From Trichuris trichiura (lineage: Eukaryota > Nematoda > Enoplea > Trichinellida > Trichuridae): a stretch of DNA of 64,000 nucleotides. The translations under genes were made by a program, and so were the position numbers. The stretch covers positions 186,001-250,000 of the forward strand of contig JBAJFE010000039.1 of NCBI GenBank assembly GCA_037903355.1, in the 5' to 3' direction. Under the pieces are notes generated by a model. It did not search any database, was not told the DNA's origin, and saw only the letters and a list, made by a program, of their open reading frames with translations. This document shows, piece after piece, positions 48,801 to 58,900 of this stretch; positions within the stretch are counted from its first letter, which is position 1, and every line of letters starts with the position of its first letter.

Positions 48801-50304
48801 GCTGAGAGCTCTAACGGAAGGTCCGAATGCTATTTTGAATGCTAGTTCTGGCGCTTCCTTGAGCCCTTCGGTTTACTGGAAGTCATACGCTTCCGCTACA
48901 CCTAGCGCAGTAGTCAAATGCTTTCGAAATCTTCTGGATCATATTCCAAGGCATCTTCTAAGGTATGACCATTATTTACTCATGATATTTCTGTGAATAG
49001 TGATATCTGTGCTGGCTTAATTATCTTTGCTATTTGGTAACCTTTTTCTCACATAAACGCAACCTCTCTTCTCTGCCGCTTTCGCTAGCCTATTTTTTCT
49101 TTTTGTTCAGCGCAGGTCTGCATGTCAGCTAAGCCCTTCGGTTGCTTTTTATGAAATTCTTATGGTGTCTGTACTTCCAGGGTATGTTGATGCCTTTTTT
49201 TTTACATATTTGTAGGACTAAGTTGGTAAGCTGTTGCGCCAGTCCGGACATGTACTGTTGCTTGCGTGAAAGATTCATTGCGAGCTTCGCTGCCTTATCA
49301 GTGGCTACTTACGTACTCGGTATCGGCGATCGCCATCTTGATAACATTCTTATTGACTTGTCCTTGGGCGAATTGATCGGCATTGATTTTGGATGTGCTT
49401 TCGGAACGTCATTACAGGTAGGCATAGAACATCCGAGGATGAATTTAAAGGGTAAAATGAACCTTTCTAAGCTATTGCCGATTCCCGAGTTGATGCCCTT
49501 TCGTCTTACAAATCAGCTGTGCGGTGTTTGCGACCCAGTTGGTGTCAGTGGGCTCCTTCGTAGTTCAATGGTCAAATTCCAACGATCGGTTCGCGACAGT
49601 GGACAACTATTGCTAAGTGCACTAGATATATTCATTAAAGATCCTTCTTTAGATTGGACGGTAAGTCTTGGGTTTGTTGTGAAATGCTCCTTTGCTTGAA
49701 TTTCAACGTTTTATTTAAAATTGCTGATTTTTCACAGCGCGAAGCCTTGAAACAATTAAAATCGTCCGACCCTCCGCTAACGCCGGTTCACTTGTCCTGG
49801 TATCCAAAGCAGAAAATCGAGATCTGCCGCCGTAAAATTGAAGGGGATAACCCTGTCAGCATCATGGCGTAAGCTGCTTTTGGTTTCCTACCGTTTCCTT
49901 CTGCATAAACTTAGTGTCATTTTACCGTTGTAATTTTTCGATAACTTTTTAGGGAAGAGCTGTCCTCCAGGAGAGATGCAGCCAACTTTCCCTTGCAACA
50001 GGTGCTTTGTTGCATCTACGGTGCGGAAGAATTTCCCGAGCTTACCGAAACTCAGCGCAACGCTCCTCGTGGTTATTCACTGCATTCTCTTTCCGTGGAT
50101 GATCAAGTTTCATGTCTAATTGGTACATACTTCTTTTTTAGCCTAACGTTTTAAAAGCTGAAATCAAGTTGTCAGTTATTTCTCCATTGGCTAACGCTAT
50201 TTTCCGGATCGGTTTCTCTGTCGTACGTTTTTTAAATTATAGAGCTCGCTGTGGATCCGCTGGTGTTGGCACGTACGTGGCATGGTTGGGAACCATGGAT
50301 GTGA
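24820..50304 (+). CDS. PRKDC: DNA-dependent protein kinase catalytic subunit (DNA-PKcs)
   Basis: A giant gene of many dozen exons with mostly 45-80-bp introns. Exon 1 is 24820-24973. Segments align in order with vertebrate DNA-PKcs: [12 protein letters not shown] (27.1 kb) and [13 protein letters not shown] (32.05 kb) in the N-terminal HEAT array; [14 protein letters not shown] (33.1 kb); [14 protein letters not shown] (38.7 kb); [19 protein letters not shown] (41.6 kb); [13 protein letters not shown] (43.04 kb); [12 protein letters not shown] in FAT (46.47 kb). Kinase-to-FATC exons 48326-48546, 48594-48683, 48801-48962, 49216-49417, 49472-49660, 49738-49868, 49953-50122 and 50243-50304 join without a frame break (409 codons with the stop). 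They show [15 protein letters not shown] (ATP-site Lys), GIGDRHLDN (catalytic loop), IDFG (metal-binding Asp) and ending TWHGWEPWM, diagnostic of DNA-PKcs rather than ATM, ATR, SMG1 or mTOR. With Ku it bridges and phosphorylates at DNA breaks in end joining. I did not verify every exon junction in the middle. Confidence 0.93.
26733..26820. repeat. Intronic palindrome with the CCGTCTTCAGCG motif
   Basis: Lies in a DNA-PKcs intron. GTTCCCGTCTTCAGCGCAT is mirrored by ATGCGCTGAAGACAGGAAC around 26768, followed by a diverged CCCGAAAGTTTTGCGG (the reverse of the CTTTCGGG half-motif). Confidence 0.6.
29455..29610. repeat. Intronic copy of the 15.8-kb palindromic family
   Basis: Within a DNA-PKcs intron. 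CTACTTTATACGGTATG is mirrored by CATACCGTATAAAGTAG, and CCCGTTGATGGGTTCTGAAAT plus TAAACCGAAGCAAA matches the arm of the element at 15815-16090. AACAACTTTTTGT occurs on both sides (about 29464 and 29600), as a possible flanking duplication. Confidence 0.6.
31060..31960. other. Enlarged DNA-PKcs intron with decayed coding-like sequence
   Basis: The intron separating exon ...LVKQTFA (ending about 31044) and the exon starting at 32005 is about 960 bp, against the usual 50. It contains runs with residual coding look, such as [19 protein letters not shown] and [20 protein letters not shown], broken by stops and frame changes. This suggests an inserted processed pseudogene or transposon fragment, but I do not recognise the source. 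Confidence 0.35.
34257..34330. repeat. Intronic hairpin, 34-bp arms
   Basis: GAATTTTTACCACTC plus GACGAAGTTCGTCATCG is mirrored by CGATGACGAACTTCGT plus GAGTGGTAAAAATTC with a GTTAAA loop. Lies in a DNA-PKcs intron. Near-perfect pairing suggests a recent insertion. Confidence 0.7.
38258..38296. repeat. Perfect 16-bp stem-loop
   Basis: CGCATAGAACTTTTAG and its exact reverse complement flank the 7-nt loop TTACAAG, in a long intron of the DNA-PKcs gene. No function visible. Confidence 0.7.
39738..39934. repeat. Palindromic element inside a DNA-PKcs intron
   Basis: Arms of about 95 bp are nearly perfect complements; ATTTTCGCGGGATTTT, GTTCATTACACGTTTATTT and GGAGCTTTCGGGTCTCCGCT are all mirrored. 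The element carries the same GAGCTTTCGGG...CATCAGCG motif pair as the palindrome at 8532-8754. The element nearly fills the 294-bp intron 39692-39985, whose donor is GC rather than GT. Sequences resembling each other (AACAGGCTAGAATCTTTTTT and ATACAGGTTAGAACCTTTTT) flank it. Confidence 0.8.
50243..50304 (+). other. FATC-terminal exon of DNA-PKcs
   Basis: Part of the DNA-PKcs CDS, listed separately because it decides the identification. The last exon encodes [20 protein letters not shown] and stop. The human enzyme ends in the same R-T-W-x-G-W-E-P-W-M pattern, and other PIKKs end differently. Confidence 0.93.
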
Positions 50305-50559
50305 CAGTGAAGGAGGCATCCACTTCGTGGTTATTCCGTCTGCTGGAATTTTTGCCTATATAATTTGCTTCTGTATTAATACCAAGCAGGAAACGGTTTA
50401 CCAATTGTATTCTTAGACTGCCAAGATTTACAAATTTTTCAACACCTCAGTGTGCGAATTAAATAATTTGTCATTTGAGTTGTCTTGATAGCGGATCTTT
50501 TAGGTTGCCAGAGACCTTGATTTGAATATTTCTTGATACTTTTTCCGTTTTAGTAGAAA

Positions 50560-51130
50560 GCTCACTATCTGTAGACTGTTTGAGAGATTACAGGGGCCCC
50601 TAACTTAGGGTGCATTTCGGGTATTTGTAAATAATGAAAGCATTTAAATCTGGCGATCAGCCTTTGTAGATCTGCCGAACTAGACATCATTTTGACTACC
50701 AAGGTACGAATAGTCGAAACTATGGTTTTTCCAGCAGTAGTGTATGGCTGTAACAATGAGACCTATAAGGAAAACTGACGGCCACAGAACTGACGCTTTC
50801 GAAGTCTGGTCCTCAAGAATTCTGCTCAGAGTCCTTTGGAGATCACGGAAATCCAAACAAGTCCGTACTGGAAGAAATCAATCCGGAGTCGGGACTGCCT
50901 GATGTTGTAGCTTCAGCTTTAGCATTTTGGCCGCTTAATGAGAAGACATAATCTTTTCGGAAAGAGCCTGATGTTGACAAAAGTGGAGGGCAATGACCAG
51001 GATAGATATATGAGATTATGCAGATGACAAAGCTGTTTCGGCTGACCAGGGGATAACGGAGGATAGAAAGGCGCCTGGATCATTATAGTCAGAAGAGTCT
51101 CGAAGGTTGGGATACAACTGAACGATTTGA
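50560..51130 (+). mobile_element. LINE reverse-transcriptase C-terminal remnant
   Basis: Plus-strand translation in shifting frames gives TKVRIVETMVFPAVVYGC, then a block like PNKSVLEEINPESGL, then LMRRHNLFGKSLMLTKVEG and IVRRVSKVGIQLND. These match, in order, the LINE ORF2 tail pattern (TK..I..A.VFP...YGCE; N.SILKEI.P; HLMRR...LEKTLMLGK.EG; GV.KSRT.L.D). Stops and frame changes show it is inactive. It lies about 250 bp behind the DNA-PKcs stop codon. Confidence 0.75.
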
Positions 51131-52325
51131 AAAACAAACAAACAAGTAGTACAGAAATGCATTCGTTTCGAAAGACTGATACTGCAAATAATCGTTTGTC
51201 ACTAAATATCCTATGTTACTCCCGGTTAACGAACATTGTGTAGTTTCTTTGCATTTGTGCGTAGTTGAAGTACGGAAAAAGGAGGAAAAATTCAACGTCA
51301 GAATTTTGCTGTCTTTTAGATGCAGCAGAAGTGATCTACTCCTTACGATCAATCTTTATGGTAACAGCTATTTACAGTAAATAAAGCAAAAGTTTTGTTC
51401 AATTAGTTTTGGCTCTCAGCGTAAAGCATACTGGAACTTAATCAAAACACGATTAAATACAGTAGCAGAATACAGAAGTTGAAACTTGCTTTTACATGGC
51501 GGTTAAAATACTTCTTACGAAATGGATTGATGAACGTAACCTGCGTTTCTGTTACCTCTACAGTAATACATTAACCATTTTGTATTTCGCACTTTGGGTA
51601 AAGGATTGTATATGCTATGCTTTGATTCAGTGGATTAAATTTAACAGATAAAATATGCGCACTTGGTCAATATGCCATATTTTATTGATTTGTTTTTCCT
51701 AGGAGAAAGTCCATTGTTTGCAATTTTTTCAAAAGTTCGTACTGCGATCGGGTTTTAAGCAAGTGTTTCCTTACCTTTAGTACACGTTCGTTTTTAAGGT
51801 TACACTAGACAGCTGGCTAGATCAAAGTTTTCTACCGAAGGCAGCACAACTTCAGGTAGTGTTTAATAAGCTAGAAGAGAAACATTTCTGTGTTATGTGT
51901 CATTTTGACTGGGAGTTGGTAAAGTTACGACAAGTCGCTGATTGTAGGAAGACGTTTCGTGCAATAGTGAACGCGAAATCATTGGAACCTCTCTTCTTCG
52001 TCCTACGCCGTTGAAGACGAATTGGTGGAGTTTCAGTAGTTCCGTGTTTATCTTTGCAATATACCTTTTCTTAATATTGTTTTCTACTAGCTATTTTTCC
52101 TAGATTTCAACCGATTTAAGTTTGACATTAGTATGCTACAGCTGGAATTAATGTTCTCCATTACAAATTCGTTTGCTTGAAGAAAGCCCAAAGAATAAAC
52201 AGCCCAGCGAACTTTACTAAAACTATTTGTACCTGATAGCAACAATTTCATAAGGGTAGACTTGCTTTTGTTATCTTTCTTTTCTAAATTTTGTCGTTCT
52301 CCATTGTCGGTTAAAGGACTATGCA
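51131..52325. other. Intergenic between LINE remnant and ATG7
   Basis: No supported gene. The region is AT-rich with short frames only and should contain the ATG7 promoter. Confidence 0.4.
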
Positions 52326-52332
52326 TTTTTAG
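52326..52332 (+). promoter_or_regulatory. 3' splice-acceptor signal just before the ATG7 start codon
   Basis: TGCATTTTTAG ends 3 nt before the ATG at 52336, the same arrangement as at DNA-PKcs and DHX35. Compatible with trans-splicing or a 5'-UTR intron. Confidence 0.4.
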
Positions 52333-52335
52333 TAT

Positions 52336-55300
52336 ATGGCATCCACTTTCAAAGATAACCTCGTTGCTGTAGCGGGTTTTCGGTCGTACATTGATAATAG
52401 CTTTTGGTACACGGCAACAAAGCGTAAAGTGGAAGAATGGAAATTGGACGAAACCCCTTTGCCGCTTTTGGGATACTATACGAACTGTGAGTGCCAGCTT
52501 AAAATTCTTGTTCGGAAGGCCTTTTTTGTTTAGCCGACGCTCCGGGACTCCCGCCACGTTTAACGATAGATTTCGAGTCACTTGAACCAGATCGAATTCC
52601 TCCTCCTAACCAATATGCTGCCGTTGGAAAGCTTTTTTTATTTAATAGTTTGGACGCATTCAGAGCATTTGATTTGAATGGCCATTTGAAAAATGCTGCG
52701 TCGGAAGTATATGGCAGCAGAAATGCATTACTTTTTTTTATTGGCTGTTTAAGATATGGTCCGACATTAAAAATGGCACATGGTTAAACAGGCCATGTCT
52801 GCTTTATCGCTTTCAACTTTTTGCCCATATCGTCAGTATTGTAATAGTCAGGTTGCAACGAAATGTTCGGCTTCTTTTCAGGACCCCAAAAAATACGTGT
52901 ATCATTTTATCGTTGGTCATCCAGTGGTGCAATATCCCGCGCCGATGACAATTGCGCGTCCCATTCAAAGGATTGGCGAATTTTTCGATGAACACGCAAT
53001 GAAGGTGGTGTGCCAGCTTTGCCAGGAACAGTCAGCAAATTCGATGAACCACTTTATTTTGGAACAAACCGACGATGCGAACCTCCCTTTTGCTGTACTG
53101 TCATTTGGCGATCCTCGAGCTAAGCATTTGGATATTTCCAAGGTATTTGCTTCCTATTTGAATACTGCATATTCCGCTTTGCTCCATACCTATTCTGAAA
53201 TCAGAATGTAGCTTAGGCTTAGGCCGCAGAAGTCATTATGTAAAATAGTTTAGATTAGCATTATATTGCATTTTGACCGATGTTTTCTTATCGCTATTGT
53301 GTGGCATCAGAGCAAAGCGTGAATATCCGTATTGCGTTGGAATTAAATGCGTAATTCCAGTGACATCAGTTCTTTCAGACATGAAACGTGAAAATTGTAA
53401 ATGTACGCATTTTAGCTTATTGTTGTCTGTTGTGATCCATCCACCGACCTATGTTCACCAGGCTGGCCTGTAAGGAACCTGATGGCTGCGTGGGCGGCAT
53501 TCAGGTAGTGTTTTGTCGTCACTGCCTTCTTGTTTTTATTAAGCAACAAAATGACATGTCGAGTAAGTAGCTTTATCACGGAATAGTCCGTTATAGAAGA
53601 CATCAAAGTTGTGCAACCGGAGCTTTTTGGTAACTCCTACACCCATCTTCAACGGATAATAAAAGGGGAACGACAGAAGTGACGTTAGGAGCACCGGCTG
53701 TCAGTTCAGTCTTAAAGTGAATTCGGGTGGTTTTTATATTGTGATTATGAAATTACTTAGAGAACATGCAATGAAGTGCCCGTCAGCTCAGTTGTACTGT
53801 TGTATAAATATTGTTGTATACTTTTGAAGATATAGCTTTTTAGTACGGGACTATATGTTTTTATTTTTGTAGTGTATTTTTGTACGGTAATATACTTTTA
53901 ATAGTTCCGTAACTTTCGGGCCGCACATGGCTCGTCTTTAGCGGTATTAAAATAAATCATTTATCAAACGAGAATAGGGGATCTACTGGACAGCATATCT
54001 TATATACAATTTCCATATCAGCAACAAAAAGCAGATGTGCGAGTCTTTCGTAACTTTGTTAATTCATCTTAAGCCAGAGTCGGCAAAAATTATAATTTCA
54101 ACCCAGCATTGTTTCAGTTTGGAATTAATTTTGCCTTACTAAAATGGGATCACTTTTTTTCAGACCCGATGCCACTAGTGTGCGAATATTGTGCTGGCGA
54201 CTTCGTCATTCCAATAGTGGTCTTAATTATTCTCATAGCTTGGTATTACACCTGAGCTGCACTGCGCCGAGCATGCCTGATGATCTCCTTGTTCGTTTTC
54301 TGCCGGGTTTGGAGCGCAATTCCGAGGGTGCCATTTCTGTACAACGGCTCAATCTGAGCAGCTCGCTTGATCCTTCGAAGTTCGTCTTTGGTGGCTCTTG
54401 ACTTAACTTCAAAGAAATTCTTTTTAAATCAGGCTGTCAGAGAATGCCACAAAGCTCAATTTGAATTTGATGCGCTGGAGGGTAATGCCAGAATTGGATC
54501 TGGAAACGATTTTTGGAGTTTCTTGCTTGCTGTTCGGTTCGGGTACTTTAGGCTGCAACATTGCACGTTGCCTTGGCGTAAGTTGTCTAATTCAGCTCAA
54601 ATGTTCTTTCCGTCTAGCTGTGCTATTCGATCCGCATTCAGAGTTGGGGAATTCGCAAGATCACCCTTATTGATAATGGACGAGTTTCGTACAGCAATCC
54701 GGCTCGGCAGTCTTTGTTTACCGTCCAAGATTGCATTGACGGCGGGAAATGGAAGCACGAAGCCGCCGCTGCTGCTTTAAAGCAAATCTTCCCTGCTATG
54801 GTAGTGGAATTTTTTCTTTTTAAAATTACGTTACTCCTTTTCGCCTTTAGGAGGTGTACAGTTACGGCTTTACCGTTCCAATGCCAGGTCACCTTATTGA
54901 AGAGTGTGGTAATGTTCAAAAGCTTAATTCACTTTTACTGCCACTTAGGGTTTAAATTTTGTAGACGAAGCGAAAACGGTGGAAGACGTGGAAAAGTTGG
55001 AAAGCTTGATCAAAGAGCACGACATTATTTTTTTACTAATGGATACTCGCGAGGGTCGTTGGTTGCCTACATTACTCTCCACTTATCACTCCAAGGTTCA
55101 TTGGTTCACTTTTTTTAATTCCCGTACAGTATCTTTTGTTCTAGTTAGCTTTCACGGTAGCTGTCGGGTTTGACTCATATCTAATTCTCAGACATGGTAT
55201 TGGCTGGAAGCAGCAGCAGCAGCAGCAGTCGATCTCTAGTCAGCGCCCACCGTCGTCGGTCAGCAAGATAAGTGGCAACGAACTGGCTTGCTACTTTTGT

Positions 55301-55744
55301 TGCGATGTTACTGCTCCTGGAAACTCTATGCTCGACAGGACTTTGGATCAGCAGTGCACCGTTACGCGGCCTGGTGTCTCCTTGCTGGCGGCAGGAATCG
55401 CGGTAGAATTGATGGCTTCGTGCCTGCAGCATCCATTAAAAGGCATGGCTCCTGCGGAAACTTCAGATTCAGACACTCATGCGACTTGTTTGGGTGCGGT
55501 ACCTCATCAAGTGCGTGGTTACCTAAGCCGTTACGAGCAGGTGTCGCTTGCTGTGGAAAGATTTTCGTCTTGCGTCGCTTGTAGCTTTCCCGTTCTTAAG
55601 GAATACCAAAAAAGAGGAGGAGCTTTTGTAATTGATGTTTGCAACGGTCCAGTACAGCTCGAGTCCATTACAGGTTTAGACTTACTGAAGATGGCGGCTG
55701 TAGATACGAGTCTAACTGTGCTTGAGGATTCGGACAGCTCATGA
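52336..55744 (+). CDS. ATG7: ATG7, E1-like activating enzyme of autophagy
   Basis: Eleven exons join in frame to 686 residues (human 703): 52336-52486, 52534-52706, 52754-52831, 52882-53142, 53416-53504, 54164-54379, 54433-54577, 54642-54800, 54851-54908, 54965-55095, 55145-55744. ATG7 adenylates ATG12 and ATG8/LC3 and passes them to ATG10 and ATG3 in the cytosol. The N-terminal domain contains [14 protein letters not shown]. The adenylation domain has [14 protein letters not shown] (nucleotide loop, about 355-368), [18 protein letters not shown] and [15 protein letters not shown]. The catalytic cysteine is C558 in [13 protein letters not shown], preceded by [11 protein letters not shown]. 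The usual segment between the RHG motif and CYFC is replaced by a shorter stretch starting with six glutamines. The C-terminal region contains [15 protein letters not shown] and GLDLL. DHX35 follows 188 bp downstream on the same strand. Confidence 0.95.
53505..54163. other. Long ATG7 intron with two copies of the dispersed motif
   Basis: 659-bp intron, against about 50 for most others in the gene. It holds GGAGCTTTTTGGTAACTCCT followed by CATCTTCAACGGATAATA (53619-53658) and CGTAACTTTCGGGCCGCACA followed by CTCGTCTTTAGCGGTATTA (53905-53945), two diverged copies in the same orientation. They look like repeat relics. Confidence 0.55.
55211..55228 (+). repeat. (CAG)6 coding microsatellite in ATG7
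   Basis: Six CAG codons encode Gln510-515, within a region where ATG7 orthologues vary. Confidence 0.8.
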
Positions 55745-55814
55745 AATGGGCAAATTGTACAAAGTACATCAAGAGAGTTAGTTAAGACTGGAAGTTGAAA
55801 TTGCGTAAAACGAA

Positions 55815-55820
55815 AATAAA
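55815..55820 (+). terminator. ATG7 polyadenylation signal AATAAA
   Basis: A canonical AATAAA 71 nt after the ATG7 stop and 113 nt before the DHX35 start. It places the ATG7 3' end inside the short gap between the genes. Confidence 0.6.
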
Positions 55821-55920
55821 AATTATGTTTTGTGCCTGTCTTTGTCGTTATGGTGTTATGGCCTTTTTCCATACAGTTCTCAAACAGACAGTGGTCGAGA
55901 AAGATTAAGCATTAGTTACT

Positions 55921-55927
55921 TTCTCAG
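55921..55927 (+). promoter_or_regulatory. 3' splice-acceptor signal just before the DHX35 start codon
   Basis: TTACTTTCTCAG ends 5 nt before the ATG at 55933. With the tight ATG7 spacing this suggests spliced-leader trans-splicing of a downstream operon gene. Confidence 0.45.
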
Positions 55928-55932
55928 CAAAC

Positions 55933-58900
55933 ATGCCAAGAGAGGAAGAGAAGTCCGTCGCTCCAACGCCAGTGCACCTTTTAAATAAATTGCCTCTGGG
56001 TGAAGAGCGACTACCGAAGGAAGATGACTGCATTGAGATGAACCCTGGCTTCATTTACAGTACAATGTTAGCTGCTTTCTCTTTGGAACAGCAGCGAGTG
56101 CGCCTACCAATCTATAAGGTATTTGAATTTTGCCATTCTATTATTGTCTTCTTTCCGCAGTACAGGAATGCAATTCTCTACTTGTTGGAAAAGTATCAGA
56201 CTCTTGTCCTGTTAGGTGAAACTGGCTGTGGTAAAAGCACGCAGGTACCTCAGGTGAGTATGCAAATGATTTGTTTCCTACTGCTATGGTCTGCTTCGTG
56301 TTTAGTATTTGTTGGAAGCCGGCTGGGCGCATGAAGGCAAAATTTGCGTTTCTGAACCAAGAAGAGTTGCCGCCGTTACGGTAGGAACGTTTAGTTTGCT
56401 TTGACTTTCGATCCATTGATCGAAGTATTTTACTTAAAAGTGGTACAGCTTAATAGTTTTACTTAAAGGCTACATGATTTTTGTATTGTTATTTTTCGAA
56501 AGCTTTTGAAAAGTAGCAATAAGAAGTCACGTATTCATTAAGTACATTCACGCGTTAGCCAACGGAAAATTCAGTCATTCATTAATTGAGATCTATTCCA
56601 AAATGTGAAGCCCTGCTTTAAAAATTATAAACACTACTGCTTGTAATTACCAGAAGCAGTAATCGCAAACAAAAATTCGCAATGTTGTTTGGGAGGTTTC
56701 TCACGCTATATGAGAAGCCACAGTCTACAGAGAAATGCATCACTTAACGATTTGCTAATATAACTTCTTAAGAGAATGATAACTCAATATAATCTAACTG
56801 AACGTATGTTTTCGTGTGCTTGCGTGTAAGCTTGTTTTGCCGAGCTTGACACTGCTTTTTGCTGTGCCGATTTAAATTGGAAAGCATAATATGGTAGCAT
56901 ACGCACTCTAAGTTTTGCAAATTGGATTGCAGAGCAGATTTTCGATAGGCCCAAATCGTGTCGCTATCCTTTTTTAGTCAAAAGGGTCTTGTTCAATAAT
57001 GAGCACGTTTTGGAGATAAGCTAGCGCGGTATATAAAACTTCAAGTCATTGTTAGTTGCTATGGCATAATCCTCACCCTCATACCAGATGAAAGCGCAGA
57101 ACTTTTTGAAAAGCTTGTTGTCCAAGATTTTTTTGGTTTGAATACCTTCGGTATGTCGAGGCTGTATGCGTCCGACGACTATTTGGTAATATCCGATGGG
57201 CATTTGGTAAAGACGCTGGTCTGAGCAGTGTAATGTTAAAAATTCTTTACCGTACCTTATGTGATAGCATTTTCGAAGCTTATAATAGATGAACTGAAAC
57301 TTGAAAGTGCGAAAGAATGCTGGAAGAATAAATGACCCAAAATGGTTTCTCACGGATCAGCGGAAAAGCTGGAAAGATTATTGAAGCAGCGTGGCAATTA
57401 GGTAAAGAGGAATTTAAGGATATGGTTGCTGGGTAAATGGAAAAGCATACACGGAGGCCATGTAGTAGATGCCTTAGCAGATTAATAATTGGAAGAACTT
57501 ACGAAACGGAACATGAAGAAAATGGTTCTGCAGTAGAATCAGCAATGCAAGCGTTACCGAAGTTGGCTGAGACGCTTCGAACTACACAGGTGTTAAAAGG
57601 CAAAGTATGGAACAAATCCTATGGAAAGCAGTATTAAAGTCATTTGCACAATCACTTAAAGATTGGGACCGCTCCGGCAGCTGTTTTACGTTTTCAAACC
57701 GGGGAGACAACTTTACGCATACACTGCTTTTTCGAGAAACCTTTTAACATCAGCTTTCATGTATTCTCAGCTACCTACATCCTTTGCTCCTGGCAGCCAA
57801 CCGCGAGCGCAGCTGTGGCTTGACAGTCGTCATTCCGCATTGTCAGAAAGTCAATGGGAGCATAACTCTGCATCATTTCTGTTCGACTTGACGCAGATAC
57901 CTGTCGTCATCTTGAAAAATAGGTTACAACACAATTCATATTACGCTATGTTGTAACTGCTTTGATTTATTAGTGTAATACACACCCTTCTATTATTCCA
58001 ACTAGTTATTGTACTTAGCCTCATCAAATGCCAAATTATAAATTAGACATTCCTTAGCTAGCCCCGAGAATGGTAAAGGCAGCGTGCCTCGGGCTCGTTA
58101 CTATCCCGGAGCGTACAATCGCAGAAAAAAGGAGAAATGCGCGTTTGTTATGAGAAATTTCTGAAACTAGCAACAGAGTTGTTTTAAACGTTTGCTACTT
58201 AAGAAGTTACTAAAAAATAAACAAGAACCAACAGGACAGCTGCTGGGGAATAATCCCTAAGCTATGTTAAGCTTGATCCGTTAAGTTGTTTACAAGCGGG
58301 ATAATCGACGAATAGGTGCCTGATTGTAAAAATTTTCTCCAGCTCATTGGTTTAGCGCATTATTCCTCTGCACATTGAATGTGTTACGAAGTCTACCTTA
58401 AGCTTGGCCCCTGAAATTCATTATTGCTTCCTGTCTTTTGTGGCTTGACTTGTTCGAAGTATAAATGGTTTGACAGGAAACAATAGAGACAACTCAATGC
58501 ATCAAGTTGGCAGTAGAGACTAAAAAATTAAAAGTGCATAACTTAGAAAGATTTCTGAACTCTGAGGTGCTGAATAACTTGTAACTGTATCGTTTGTTCA
58601 ATGAGGCTCACTTTGACTCCAGCATTTGCCGCTTGTTAACAAGACAAAGATATTCTTGTGAAATCAGTACGAATTTAGTAAGAAACATTGTTGCAGCCTA
58701 CTTTCGTAGTAGCCTGAAACTTCAGAAACCTGCGGACTTTAAGCGTAGAGACGTAGTGTGCAATCTAACAGCGGCTACTCGCTTTCGGATGTTGTATAAA
58801 CGATAATTGGTTGTCACGCAAAGTAGCGAGACCTGTTTTTTAGTTGGCATCTCGAGTTGCCGAGGAGCGAGGCACCATGTTTGGTCAGGAAGTGGGATAC

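Noticed and set aside
57021..57956. Possible nested gene in the DHX35 intron
   Set aside because: Open frames on both strands have no recognisable domain and no consistent exon model.
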